Part shown: positions 7,155-13,099 of the stretch, one piece after another | How positions within the stretch are numbered: position 1 is the first letter of the stretch | Layout of the letters: every line of letters begins with the position of its first letter | Position numbers and translations under genes: made by a program | The notes under the pieces: generated by a model | Seen by the model: the letters and a program-made list of their open reading frames with translations, nothing else | What the model was told of the DNA's origin: nothing | Databases searched by the model: none | Assembly (NCBI GenBank): GCA_030671915.1 | Contig: DAOVHN010000013.1 | Location: forward strand, 1-14,325 | Direction of reading: 5' to 3' | Source: Pseudomonadota bacterium | GTDB taxonomy: Bacteria; Pseudomonadota; Alphaproteobacteria; UBA8366; JADFVY01 | Length of the DNA stretch: 14,325 bases

Positions 7155-7466
7155 GCGCATTTCGGGCTGGTCGACGGGAAGCATGTAGCACGGGAATCGC
7201 TCGGCCTGCCGCCGACCCGCATGATGCATATGCCCGACCCGGGTTGTTTCCTGATCTGCGACGACCGGGGCATCTTCGAAATCCTCGTGGATATCGAGGC
7301 CCAGGTCGCCGAGGGCGACCCCGTCGGCCGGATTCATTTCCCCGAACGCCCCGAACGTGAGCCAGTTGTCTACTGCGCCGGCACGTCCGGCACGGTCATC
7401 GGCCGCACCCACAAGGCTTTGATGGAACCCGGCGACTTCCTGGCCCTGATCGCGCGGGATATGTGA
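7155..7466 (+). pseudogene. C-terminal remnant of a DoeB-like N-acetyl-diaminobutyrate deacetylase (aspartoacylase family)
   Basis: The open frame reads HFGLVDG at 7158-7178, then MPDPGCFLICDDRGIFEI, GDPVGRIHFPER and EPGDFLALIARDM, ending in TGA. This order matches, from memory, the last 100 or so residues of DoeB-type zinc deacetylases of the succinylglutamate desuccinylase/aspartoacylase family. These remove acetate from N-acetyl-2,4-diaminobutyrate in ectoine breakdown. The catalytic zinc domain (about 230 residues) is absent, and upstream the frame loses all resemblance before meeting the regulator gene. An ATG at 7221 opens an 81-codon frame, but without the catalytic domain a functional product is unlikely. 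It suggests the regulator once headed a compatible-solute or related catabolic locus. The family is fairly sure; the exact ancestor is not. Confidence 0.6.
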
Positions 7467-7479
7467 GGGAATCCAGCGA

Positions 7480-7552
7480 CCTTGCCACTCGAGACGCGGC
7501 TACGCCGCTCATCAGCGCAAGGAGGGCCGAAGGCCCGTTTTAAAGCATGAGG
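7480..7552. repeat. Palindromic intergenic repeat of the TCGAGACGCGGC type, degenerate
   Basis: The block starts near CCTTGCCACTCGAGACGCGG. It has a GCGGC-TAC-GCCGC hairpin (7496-7508), then a second hairpin GGGCC-GAA-GGCCC (7524-7536) followed by GTTTT, and ends in CATGAGG (7546-7552). It resembles the dispersed palindromic repeats common between genes in Rhizobiales and Rhodospirillales. That likeness is from memory; the copy number in this genome is unknown. Confidence 0.45.
7524..7541 (+). terminator. Weak intrinsic terminator-like hairpin
   Basis: A 5-bp GC stem (GGGCC/GGCCC) with a GAA loop is followed by G and four T residues. It could end plus-strand transcripts coming from the regulator and the deacetylase remnant. 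The stem is short, and it lies within the palindromic repeat. Confidence 0.4.
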
Positions 7553-7590
7553 TCGCGCCGGTATCACCCTCTAGCTCTTCCTCTTTTTCC

Positions 7591-7631
7591 AAAAAAAAAC
7601 CCCCGGGGAATGATTTGCACCATTCCCCGGG
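7591..7631 (-). terminator. Strong intrinsic terminator of the predicted small RNA
   Basis: The 11-bp inverted repeat CCCGGGGAATG (7602-7612) and CATTCCCCGGG (7621-7631) is followed on the minus strand by GG and a run of nine T residues. It is the best-formed terminator in the window. No protein-coding gene ends just upstream of it, which is the reason to look for a small RNA. Confidence 0.85.
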
Positions 7632-7660
7632 AAGTTTTGGCGGGTAAGAGAGGGTTAGAG
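7591..7660 (-). ncRNA. Predicted FNR/FixK-activated small RNA, about 70 nt
   Basis: On the minus strand an FNR-type box (7708-7695) is followed, 22 bases later, by a -10-like TAGAAA (7672-7667). Transcription would start near 7660-7664. The predicted RNA begins with a CU-rich single strand (CCTCTAACCCTCTC, 7661-7648) able to pair with Shine-Dalgarno sequences, then ACCCGCCAAAACTT. It ends in an 11-bp perfect stem (arms 7631-7621 and 7612-7602, loop of eight bases) followed by GG and nine T residues (7599-7591). This is the layout of a short trans-acting, Hfq-type RNA. No open reading frame fits. Promoter, body and terminator are seen; transcription and targets are inferred. I recognise no named family. 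Confidence 0.6.
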
Positions 7661-7666
7661 GATTTC

Positions 7667-7708
7667 TTTCTACTCTCCCCCCTATGAACCAACATTGATC
7701 CAGATCAA
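7667..7708 (-). promoter_or_regulatory. Candidate class II FNR/FixK-dependent promoter
   Basis: TTGATCCAGATCAA at 7695-7708 matches the consensus TTGAT-N4-ATCAA at all ten conserved positions. Reading the minus strand, 22 bases separate it from TAGAAA at 7672-7667. This places the box centre at -41.5 if transcription starts at 7660, the canonical geometry for FNR-family activation. There is no -35 element, as expected for an activator-dependent promoter. In the plus direction no -10-like hexamer falls at the right distance. Confidence 0.65.
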
Positions 7709-7786
7709 TTTGGCGAATTTTTTCATTATGTTTCCGTCGCTTAACTGCGACGGGATGTCGCATCCAAAAAGCGGTATGCCGGGAGT

Positions 7787-7867
7787 TCAGGCTGTCTTGT
7801 CGCCACCCCGGAAGTTGGCACCCGTGCGCTGACCCCAACTCTGGCGGTCTATCGCGATGGCTAACAT
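7787..7867 (-). pseudogene. Displaced echo of the modC 3' end
   Basis: The minus strand encodes LAIAIDRQSWGQRTGANF and seven more residues to a TGA at 7789-7787. Its core AIAIDRQS matches AVAIDRQS near the end of modC. At DNA level 23 of 26 bases agree between 7837-7862 and 8939-8964, with differences at codon third positions inside the shared AIDRQS stretch. It has no upstream coding sequence beyond a few residues. It is best read as the tail of an older or second modC, now separated from the gene by the two membrane-protein genes. Confidence 0.5.
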
Positions 7868-7928
7868 TCGCCAGCGATAGCGAGTATATCTTAATGATTA
7901 TGCAATCTTCCGCCACCACAATGGCGCG

Positions 7929-8429
7929 ATGGATAAGAACGGTGAACTGGCGGGCGCCGTAGAAGCCAGTAACAACGGCAGCGGGTCCGAAGGAAGGCTA
8001 CGGTTGCGCCCGTGGGTTGTCGCAGTTTCTTTTGCGGTCGGCATTCATGCTTATGCCGCTTCGTTGTGGCTGTCGATCAACCTCCTCGACATTCCGGTGG
8101 ACAAGCATGTAGTGGGTGCTGACATCGCGGCGCTGCTTGTACCGGCGATGTTGTTGCTGGCCTTGCGCCTGAGGGCGAAGCCGGAAAAGCGTGCGGACCG
8201 CCGGTGTTTCTTGCTGCTGTGTGCCGCACTCGCGGCAGTGACGATACCCTCCAATCTACTCGCGCAGGTAATTCTGCTTCCTTGGCTTGACCGGACGCCC
8301 GGTCTCATCACTTATCTCGGCATTGCCGCAGTGACATATATCATTGTCTTTGGCGCAGGGCTGGCTGCCTACAAGGCGGTAACCATTGCATGCGGCCGGC
8401 TGAGTTCGGGTGAATCAAGTGGCCAGTAA
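7929..8429 (+). CDS. Four-helix membrane protein of unknown function
   Basis: This 166-residue protein has a polar, Gly/Ser-rich N-terminus and four likely membrane helices at about 28-51, 60-80, 93-117 and 125-150, with a basic loop (LRAKPEKRADRR) between helices two and three. I recognise no family. The start ATG at 7929 lacks a Shine-Dalgarno, so translation may be weak or the start may be wrong; no better in-frame start is visible. Its base composition looks clearly less GC-rich than the flanking mod and transporter genes, a hint of different origin. It overlaps the next gene by 20 bases, so the two are probably co-translated. The protein should lie in the inner membrane. Confidence 0.6.
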   Translation: MDKNGELAGAVEASNNGSGSEGRLRLRPWVVAVSFAVGIHAYAASLWLSINLLDIPVDKHVVGADIAALLVPAMLLLALRLRAKPEKRADRRCFLLLCAALAAVTIPSNLLAQVILLPWLDRTPGLITYLGIAAVTYIIVFGAGLAAYKAVTIACGRLSSGESSGQ

Positions 8430-8886
8430 ACCCGCTGAACCGAACCAACGGAAGCCGCACCACTATCTCTTTGCGTTCGCGGTCAGCATCGTTGGATTTT
8501 TGGTGACTCTGGGGACGGTATCCGCATTGAAATGGTTTGGCCATAGGCCGTTTGCAGGCGAAGGACAAAGTCTGGGGCTAATCATGATTTCACTCTCCAT
8601 GTTCCTTTATTTACTACCGTATGGACTGGAGAGATGGCGCCAGCTGCTGTCATGGTGTATCGCCGCAATCCCAGTAGCAGCAATCGTGACGGTCGTCTTG
8701 GCTTTCCTTCTCACGGCGTTGTCAGCCTGGACCAGAGGCCAAGGTGGTATTGGCCATGTGCTGGTCTCCGTTTTTGGGGCAGTTACTGCAGTGGTGTCTC
8801 TTCTGGCGGTGACTGGCCGCATTTTGGGGCCGCCCGAGTGGCAACGCCTGGAGGCGCAGGGCGGCGAAGACGAGAAAAATGCCTGA
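8410..8886 (+). CDS. Second four-helix membrane protein of unknown function
   Basis: This 158-residue protein starts at GTG 8410 (GTG at 8419 is an alternative; neither has a strong Shine-Dalgarno). Four hydrophobic segments lie at about 18-42, 54-73, 80-107 and 113-139. The tail is polar and acidic (EAQGGEDEKNA). It resembles the preceding protein in size and topology but not visibly in sequence, so the pair may form a heteromeric membrane unit. I recognise no family. The coding sequence is low in GC for this window. It ends 26 bases from the convergent modC stop, with no terminator visible between them. Confidence 0.6.
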   Translation: MNQVASKPAEPNQRKPHHYLFAFAVSIVGFLVTLGTVSALKWFGHRPFAGEGQSLGLIMISLSMFLYLLPYGLERWRQLLSWCIAAIPVAAIVTVVLAFLLTALSAWTRGQGGIGHVLVSVFGAVTAVVSLLAVTGRILGPPEWQRLEAQGGEDEKNA

Positions 8887-8912
8887 TACGCAGGCTCGCA
8901 CTCCCGACAGAT

Positions 8913-10004
8913 CTACCGAGGCTTAATACTCCTCCCTAAACTCTGCCGGTCTATTGCGACGGCTTTCACCAAGGCATGGACTTCTTTGCCGGGCTCCAGG
9001 GCCAGGCGGTTAACCGCCAGGCGGGTGACGCGGGCCCATATTTTGACGCCGACATCGACGATGACATCCATCTGGCCGTCCTTGCGATCGCTGATCTCGA
9101 CGACGCGGCCGGGGAAGATGTTCAGGATGCTGATATCGTCGGGCGCGGTCAGGGCCAGCGATACGTCGCGCGCGCGGATGCGGATGCGCAGTTCCTCGCC
9201 GACCGGAATGTCGGCATGGGGGACCAGAAGGGTCATGCCCTCGAAGGCAAGCCGCGTGACGGCGTGCTTCACGTCATGGCCCTCCACGGTCACCGTCAGC
9301 ACCGCGCCGGCCTCGTAGCGCCCGGTCAGCGGGCGCAGGTCGAGGCGGCTCATCAGTTCCTCGACCGGGCCAACGGCGGCGACCTTGCCGTCGGACATGA
9401 TGACCAGCGTGTCGGCCAGCCGCACGATCTCCTCCATGGCGTGGCTGACATAGACGATGGGCATGGCGAGCTCGTCGCGCAGCCTTTCGATGTAGGGCAG
9501 GATTTCCGCCTTGCGCCCCATATCCAGCGCGGCCAGCGGTTCGTCCATCAGCAGCAGCCGAGGGCTTGCCAGCAGGGCCCGGCCGATGGCGACACGCTTC
9601 TTTTCGCCGCCGGAGAGGTCGCGTGGGCCGCGGTCCAACAGGATGCCGATATCCAGCAGTTCGACGATCTGGTCGAAATCGGCGCCACTGCCGTCGCCTT
9701 TCATGCCATAGGCCAGATTGTGCCGCACCGACATATGCGGGAACAGGCGGCCTTCCTGGAAAACGTAGCCAAGGCGTCGTTTCTCGGGCGGCATGTCGAT
9801 GCCGGCCTCGGAGTCGAACAGCACAACGCCGTCCACCACGATGCGGCCCTCATCGGGGCGGTCCAGCCCGGCCAGTAGATTGATCAGCGAGGTCTTGCCT
9901 GCGCCGGAGCGGCCGAACAGGGCCGTAATTCCGCCGGGCGGGCTTGTAAAGGAAGCTTGCAGGGAGAATTTCCCCAGCTTGCGGCGGACATCGACCTCGA
10001 TCAT
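8913..10004 (-). CDS. modC: Molybdate ABC transporter ATP-binding protein
   Basis: This 363-residue ATPase energises molybdate import. The ABC domain has Walker A GRSGAGKTS at 31-39 (Lys37), Q-loop FQEGRLFPHM at 81-90, signature LSGGEKKR at 129-136, Walker B LLLMDEP at 149-155 and H-loop His187 in YVSHAME. A C-terminal TOBE/Mop-type domain (about 285-355) includes RARDVSLAL and a VNRLALEPGKEV stretch; in ModC this domain binds molybdate and gives feedback. The length matches the family. I chose the ATG at 10004 because it follows GGAAGG at good spacing and overlaps the modB stop (ATGA); the longer frame reaching 10046 runs through modB. It is the last gene of the metC-hisI-modABC operon. Confidence 0.95.
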   Translation of the reverse strand: MIEVDVRRKLGKFSLQASFTSPPGGITALFGRSGAGKTSLINLLAGLDRPDEGRIVVDGVVLFDSEAGIDMPPEKRRLGYVFQEGRLFPHMSVRHNLAYGMKGDGSGADFDQIVELLDIGILLDRGPRDLSGGEKKRVAIGRALLASPRLLLMDEPLAALDMGRKAEILPYIERLRDELAMPIVYVSHAMEEIVRLADTLVIMSDGKVAAVGPVEELMSRLDLRPLTGRYEAGAVLTVTVEGHDVKHAVTRLAFEGMTLLVPHADIPVGEELRIRIRARDVSLALTAPDDISILNIFPGRVVEISDRKDGQMDVIVDVGVKIWARVTRLAVNRLALEPGKEVHALVKAVAIDRQSLGRSIKPR

Positions 10005-10699
10005 GCGCCGCCTTCCAGTCGCCGCGCCATGCGGCGCGCGATCCATTCCGACGCCACGATCGCCGCCAGAGCCAACAACACCGAGATAATCGCCAGGCGC
10101 GCGGCGGCGGCTTCGCCATCCGGCGTCTGGGTCAATGTGTAGAGCGCGATCGGCAGGGTGCGGGTCTCACCCGGGATGTTGGAGACGAAGGTGATCGTCG
10201 CCCCGAACTCACCCAGTGCGCGGGCGAAGGCCAGCACGGTTCCAGCCAGGATGCCCGGCGCCATCAGCGGCAGGGTGATGGTCACAAAAACGCGCGCCCG
10301 CCCCGCGCCCAGTGTACGGGCCGCGGCCTCCAGCCGTCGGTCCACCGCTTCCAGCGACAGCCGCATGGCGCGCACCATCAGCGGGAAGGCCATGACGGCG
10401 GCGGCCACGGCCGCGCCCTTCCAGGTGAAGGCGATGGATATCCCGAAATTGTCATACAGCCAGCTGCCGACCGGCCCGCGCCGCCCCAGCGCGACCAGCA
10501 ACACATAGCCGACGACCACCGGCGGCACCACCAGCGGCAGATGGATGATCCCGTCGACCAGCGACTTGCCGGGGAAGGACCGGCGTGCCAGCAGCCATGC
10601 TGCCGCCAGCCCGAAGGGCAGGGAGCCAACGACGCTCGCCACCGCGACCCGCAGGCTCAGGCCCAGGGCTTCGACCTCAAGGGGAGTAAGCCAATCCAT
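10001..10699 (-). CDS. modB: Molybdate ABC transporter permease
   Basis: This 232-residue inner-membrane protein forms the molybdate channel as a homodimer with two ModC subunits. It has about five hydrophobic segments (roughly 10-38, 51-72, 94-112, 146-165, 202-220). The EAA loop is EAAARTLGAGRARVF at 124-138, continuing to LPLMAPGI at 143-150. The ModB hallmark LGEFGATITFVSNIPGETRT lies at 162-181. The start ATG at 10699 is five bases after the modA stop and lacks a clear Shine-Dalgarno, so it probably relies on coupling to modA. Frame text upstream of it, back to 10993, is the modA gene read out of frame. Confidence 0.95.
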   Translation of the reverse strand: MDWLTPLEVEALGLSLRVAVASVVGSLPFGLAAAWLLARRSFPGKSLVDGIIHLPLVVPPVVVGYVLLVALGRRGPVGSWLYDNFGISIAFTWKGAAVAAAVMAFPLMVRAMRLSLEAVDRRLEAAARTLGAGRARVFVTITLPLMAPGILAGTVLAFARALGEFGATITFVSNIPGETRTLPIALYTLTQTPDGEAAAARLAIISVLLALAAIVASEWIARRMARRLEGGA

Positions 10700-10704
10700 G
10701 GGTG

Positions 10705-11457
10705 CTATTGTAACCGGAAACCGTGGCGGCGGAAGACTTGCGCCGCATCGGGCGATCTCAGAAATTCGAGGAACCGGCGGCCGTGATCGTTGTAGCCTTC
10801 GGCCAGGACGGCGGCGGGATAGACAATCGGGGCATGGCTTTCGGCTGGAAACGAATCCGCTTGCCGGACCCTCGGGTTGGCGACGACGTCGCTGGCATAG
10901 ACGATCCCGGCCGCGACCTCGCCGCGCTCCACCAGCAACAGCGTCGCCCGTACATTCGTCATCCTGACGATGGCGGGCTGCAGCCCATCCCAAAGCCCCA
11001 GAAATTCCAGTGCCTGGCGCGCATAGATGCCGGCGGGCACATGGTCCGGGTCGGCCATCGCCAGTTTCGCCCCGCCCAGCCGCCGGGCAAGCTTTTTATC
11101 CAGCGTCAGCTTTTCGGATGCGTCCACCGGCTGTATCAGGACCAGCGCGTTGCCCAGCAGGGCCACGGGGGCGCCGGCGAGCCGGCCGCGCTCGGCCAGC
11201 CAGTCCATCCAGCGCAGATTGGCCGACAGGAACAGATCGGCTGGCGCGCCATTGTCGATCTGGCGGGCCAGCAAGCCGCTGCTGGCGAACACCAGGCGAA
11301 CGCGGCCATTGCCCGCTTCGTCGTAGAGACGGGCGATTTCCTCCATGGGGGGTGTGGTGCTTGCGGCGGCGAATATCGTCACCGGCCGGTCCGCCCGCGC
11401 CGGCATGGCCAGGGCGAGCAGGCACAGGATGCAGGCAAGGGCCCTTATCGCCGGCAA
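10705..11457 (-). CDS. modA: Molybdate-binding periplasmic protein
   Basis: This 250-residue binding protein captures molybdate (and tungstate) in the periplasm. Its Sec signal peptide covers about 22 residues (LACILCLLALAMPARA, mature start near DRPVTI). Oxyanion-binding landmarks are AAAST at 30-34, SSG at 59-61, VPAGIYA at 140-146 and Tyr187 in GIVYASD. The start is TTG at 11457, supported by GGAGG eight bases upstream; the next in-frame ATG (residue 18) would remove most of the signal peptide. That Shine-Dalgarno lies inside the last codons of hisI, whose stop is four bases before this start, so modA is translationally tied to hisI. Confidence 0.93.
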   Translation of the reverse strand: MPAIRALACILCLLALAMPARADRPVTIFAAASTTPPMEEIARLYDEAGNGRVRLVFASSGLLARQIDNGAPADLFLSANLRWMDWLAERGRLAGAPVALLGNALVLIQPVDASEKLTLDKKLARRLGGAKLAMADPDHVPAGIYARQALEFLGLWDGLQPAIVRMTNVRATLLLVERGEVAAGIVYASDVVANPRVRQADSFPAESHAPIVYPAAVLAEGYNDHGRRFLEFLRSPDAAQVFRRHGFRLQ

Positions 11458-11461
11458 ACGG

Positions 11462-11827
11462 TTATTCCTCCGGTTCCGCGATGGTCACCAACTCGCCGCC
11501 GCGAACCGCGCGGTAGAAGCAGTTCCGGCGGTTGGTGTGGCAGGCCGGGCCGGTCTGTTTCACCAGCAATAGCAGTGTATCGCCGTCGCAATCGACGCGC
11601 ATCTCCAACAGATGTTGTTCATTGCCAGAGCTTTCGCCCTTGCGCCACAGCGCTGCGCGCGAGCGAGACCAGTAGCAAACACGTCCCGTCGCCAGCGTCT
11701 CGGCGACAGATTCCGCGTTCATCCAGGCCATCATCAGCACCTCGCCGGTGTCGTGCTGCTGCGCGATCGCGGGCACCAGGCCGTCGGTGTTGAACTGGAT
11801 CGCGCCGGTAATTTCGCTTGTTGTCAT
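11462..11827 (-). CDS. hisI: Phosphoribosyl-AMP cyclohydrolase
   Basis: This 121-residue cytoplasmic enzyme opens the adenine ring of phosphoribosyl-AMP, the third step of histidine biosynthesis. It shows VLMMAWMN at 30-37, WRKGESSGN at 61-69, the Mg site VDCDGDT at 78-84, and zinc ligands Cys80, Cys96 and Cys103 (TGPACHTNRRNCFY). It is the single-domain form, without the HisE pyrophosphohydrolase. The ATG at 11827 overlaps the stop of the metC-like gene (ATGA), and the stop at 11462 is four bases from modA. Its position between a methionine gene and a molybdate importer, away from other his genes, is unusual. Confidence 0.95.
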   Translation of the reverse strand: MTTSEITGAIQFNTDGLVPAIAQQHDTGEVLMMAWMNAESVAETLATGRVCYWSRSRAALWRKGESSGNEQHLLEMRVDCDGDTLLLLVKQTGPACHTNRRNCFYRAVRGGELVTIAEPEE

Positions 11828-12993
11828 GATCCCGATCCAGCCTTGCCCAGCCGCTCCAGCCCGTCCTTCAGGTCGGCGATCAGATCGTCGGGATCCTCCA
11901 GCCCCACATGGATACGCATGCCCTGGCCCTCGATCTCCCAGCGCGTGGCGCTGCGCGCGCTGTTGGGGTTGGTGGGGATAAGCAGGCTCTCGTAACCACC
12001 CCAGCTTGCACCCATGCCGTGGAATGTCAGCCCGTCCATCATCGCCGCCAGGGCCGTTTGGTCGGTCTCGCGCAGCACGAAGCCGAACAGCCCGCAGGCG
12101 CCGGTGAAGTCGCGCTTCCATAATTCATGGCCCGGGTCGTCCTCCAGAGCCGGGTGGATCACATGCTTCACTTCCGGCCGGTCCTTCAGCCAGCGGGCGA
12201 TGCGCAGGCCACTTTCGAAATGGCGCGGCAGGCGGACCCCCATGGTGCGGAGCCCCCGCAAGGCCAGATAGAGGTCGTCGGGCCCGGCGCAAATTCCCAT
12301 GCTCTGCACATCATCGCGGATCCGGTCGAACCTGTCCCCGTCCTTCCAGACGGCGATGCCCAGGTTGGTATCGGAGTGGCCGACGATATATTTGGTGCCG
12401 GCCTGCAGGCTAATGTCGGCGCCCAGGGCCAGCGGCTTGTAGTAATAACCGGCGCCCCAGGTATTGTCGGCGATGACGATGGCGCCGGCCTTGTGGGCCG
12501 CCTCGGCGATGGCCGGCAGGTCCTGGACCTCGAAGGTTAGCGAGCCTGGCGATTCGACAAAGACGAGGCTGGTGTTGGGCCGGATCAGTTCCGCGATGCC
12601 GCCGCCGATCGCCGGGTCGTAATATTCTGTCTCGACTCCGAATTTCTTCAAGGTCGTCTGGCAGAAATTGCGGGTTGGCTGATAGGCGCTGTCGGTGACC
12701 AGGATATGATCGCCCGTCTTGACGCAGGCGGTTATCACGGAGGTGATCGCCGACAGCCCCGACGGCGTGGAGACCGCGCCACTGCCGCCCTCCAGCGCCG
12801 CGACCGCATCTTCCAGCGCGTGGCTGGTGGGCGTTCCGCGGCGGCCGTAGCGCACCTTGGCGGTCTTGGCGTTCCTGTATGCCTTCAGCGTCGGGAACAG
12901 GATTGTAGAGGCGTGATAGACGGGCGGGTTGACGACGCCGTGATTTTCGAACGGATCGTTACCCGCGTGGGTCAGCAAACTGTCGTCTTTCAT
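11824..12993 (-). CDS. metC: Cystathionine beta-lyase
   Basis: This 389-residue PLP enzyme of the Cys/Met metabolism family most likely splits cystathionine to homocysteine, pyruvate and ammonia, the penultimate step of methionine synthesis. Landmarks are YGRRGTPTSHALE at 49-61, SGLSAI at 78-83, Asp176 in ADNTWGAGYYYKP (pyridine nitrogen) and the Schiff-base Lys201 in QAGTKYIVGHSD. The GRRGTPT text and the TWGAGYYYKP loop favour beta-lyase over gamma-synthase or gamma-lyase. I chose the ATG at 12993 because the protein then starts MKDDSLLTHAGN like its relatives and a GGAA lies upstream; an in-frame ATG at 13041 is the alternative. It heads the operon that continues into hisI and modABC. Confidence 0.92.
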   Translation of the reverse strand: MKDDSLLTHAGNDPFENHGVVNPPVYHASTILFPTLKAYRNAKTAKVRYGRRGTPTSHALEDAVAALEGGSGAVSTPSGLSAITSVITACVKTGDHILVTDSAYQPTRNFCQTTLKKFGVETEYYDPAIGGGIAELIRPNTSLVFVESPGSLTFEVQDLPAIAEAAHKAGAIVIADNTWGAGYYYKPLALGADISLQAGTKYIVGHSDTNLGIAVWKDGDRFDRIRDDVQSMGICAGPDDLYLALRGLRTMGVRLPRHFESGLRIARWLKDRPEVKHVIHPALEDDPGHELWKRDFTGACGLFGFVLRETDQTALAAMMDGLTFHGMGASWGGYESLLIPTNPNSARSATRWEIEGQGMRIHVGLEDPDDLIADLKDGLERLGKAGSGS

Positions 12994-13099
12994 TTGATTT
13001 CCGCTTATGTTTGCGCCGGTTGTGTATGAGTCGGGCTGCATTCAAGCATCCCGTCGGGGGCAATTCCAGCGGCTTTTGGCAATAAGGGAAATATGACGC
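12994..13099. promoter_or_regulatory. Divergent promoter region between metC and the FAD oxidoreductase
   Basis: These 106 bases must hold the promoter of the five-gene metC-hisI-modABC operon and that of the oxidoreductase. I find no SAM-II riboswitch pattern, no ModE-type palindrome and no convincing -35/-10 pair. Confidence 0.5.

Noticed and set aside
922..7466. An ectoine uptake and degradation locus (Ehu/Eut/Doe type)
   Set aside because: Only a deacetylase tail is present. The binding protein looks like a polar amino-acid type, and no other eut or doe gene, EnuR regulator or TRAP transporter is in the window.
7816..7831. TGGCAC element resembling a sigma-54 promoter
   Set aside because: The -12 part does not match TTGC at the required spacing, and the site lies within the modC-echo coding text.
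7512..7919. 135-codon minus-strand frame across the intergenic region
   Set aside because: It runs through the terminator hairpin, the FNR box and the palindromic repeat, has no ribosome site, and is out of frame with the modC echo.
8976..9878. 300-codon plus-strand frame opposite modC
   Set aside because: It is rich in Asp, Gln and His from reversed codons, with no motifs; modC is unambiguous on the minus strand.
12994..13060. Possible SAM-responsive riboswitch before metC
   Set aside because: The leader is short and lacks the conserved SAM-II core and pseudoknot sequences I would expect.
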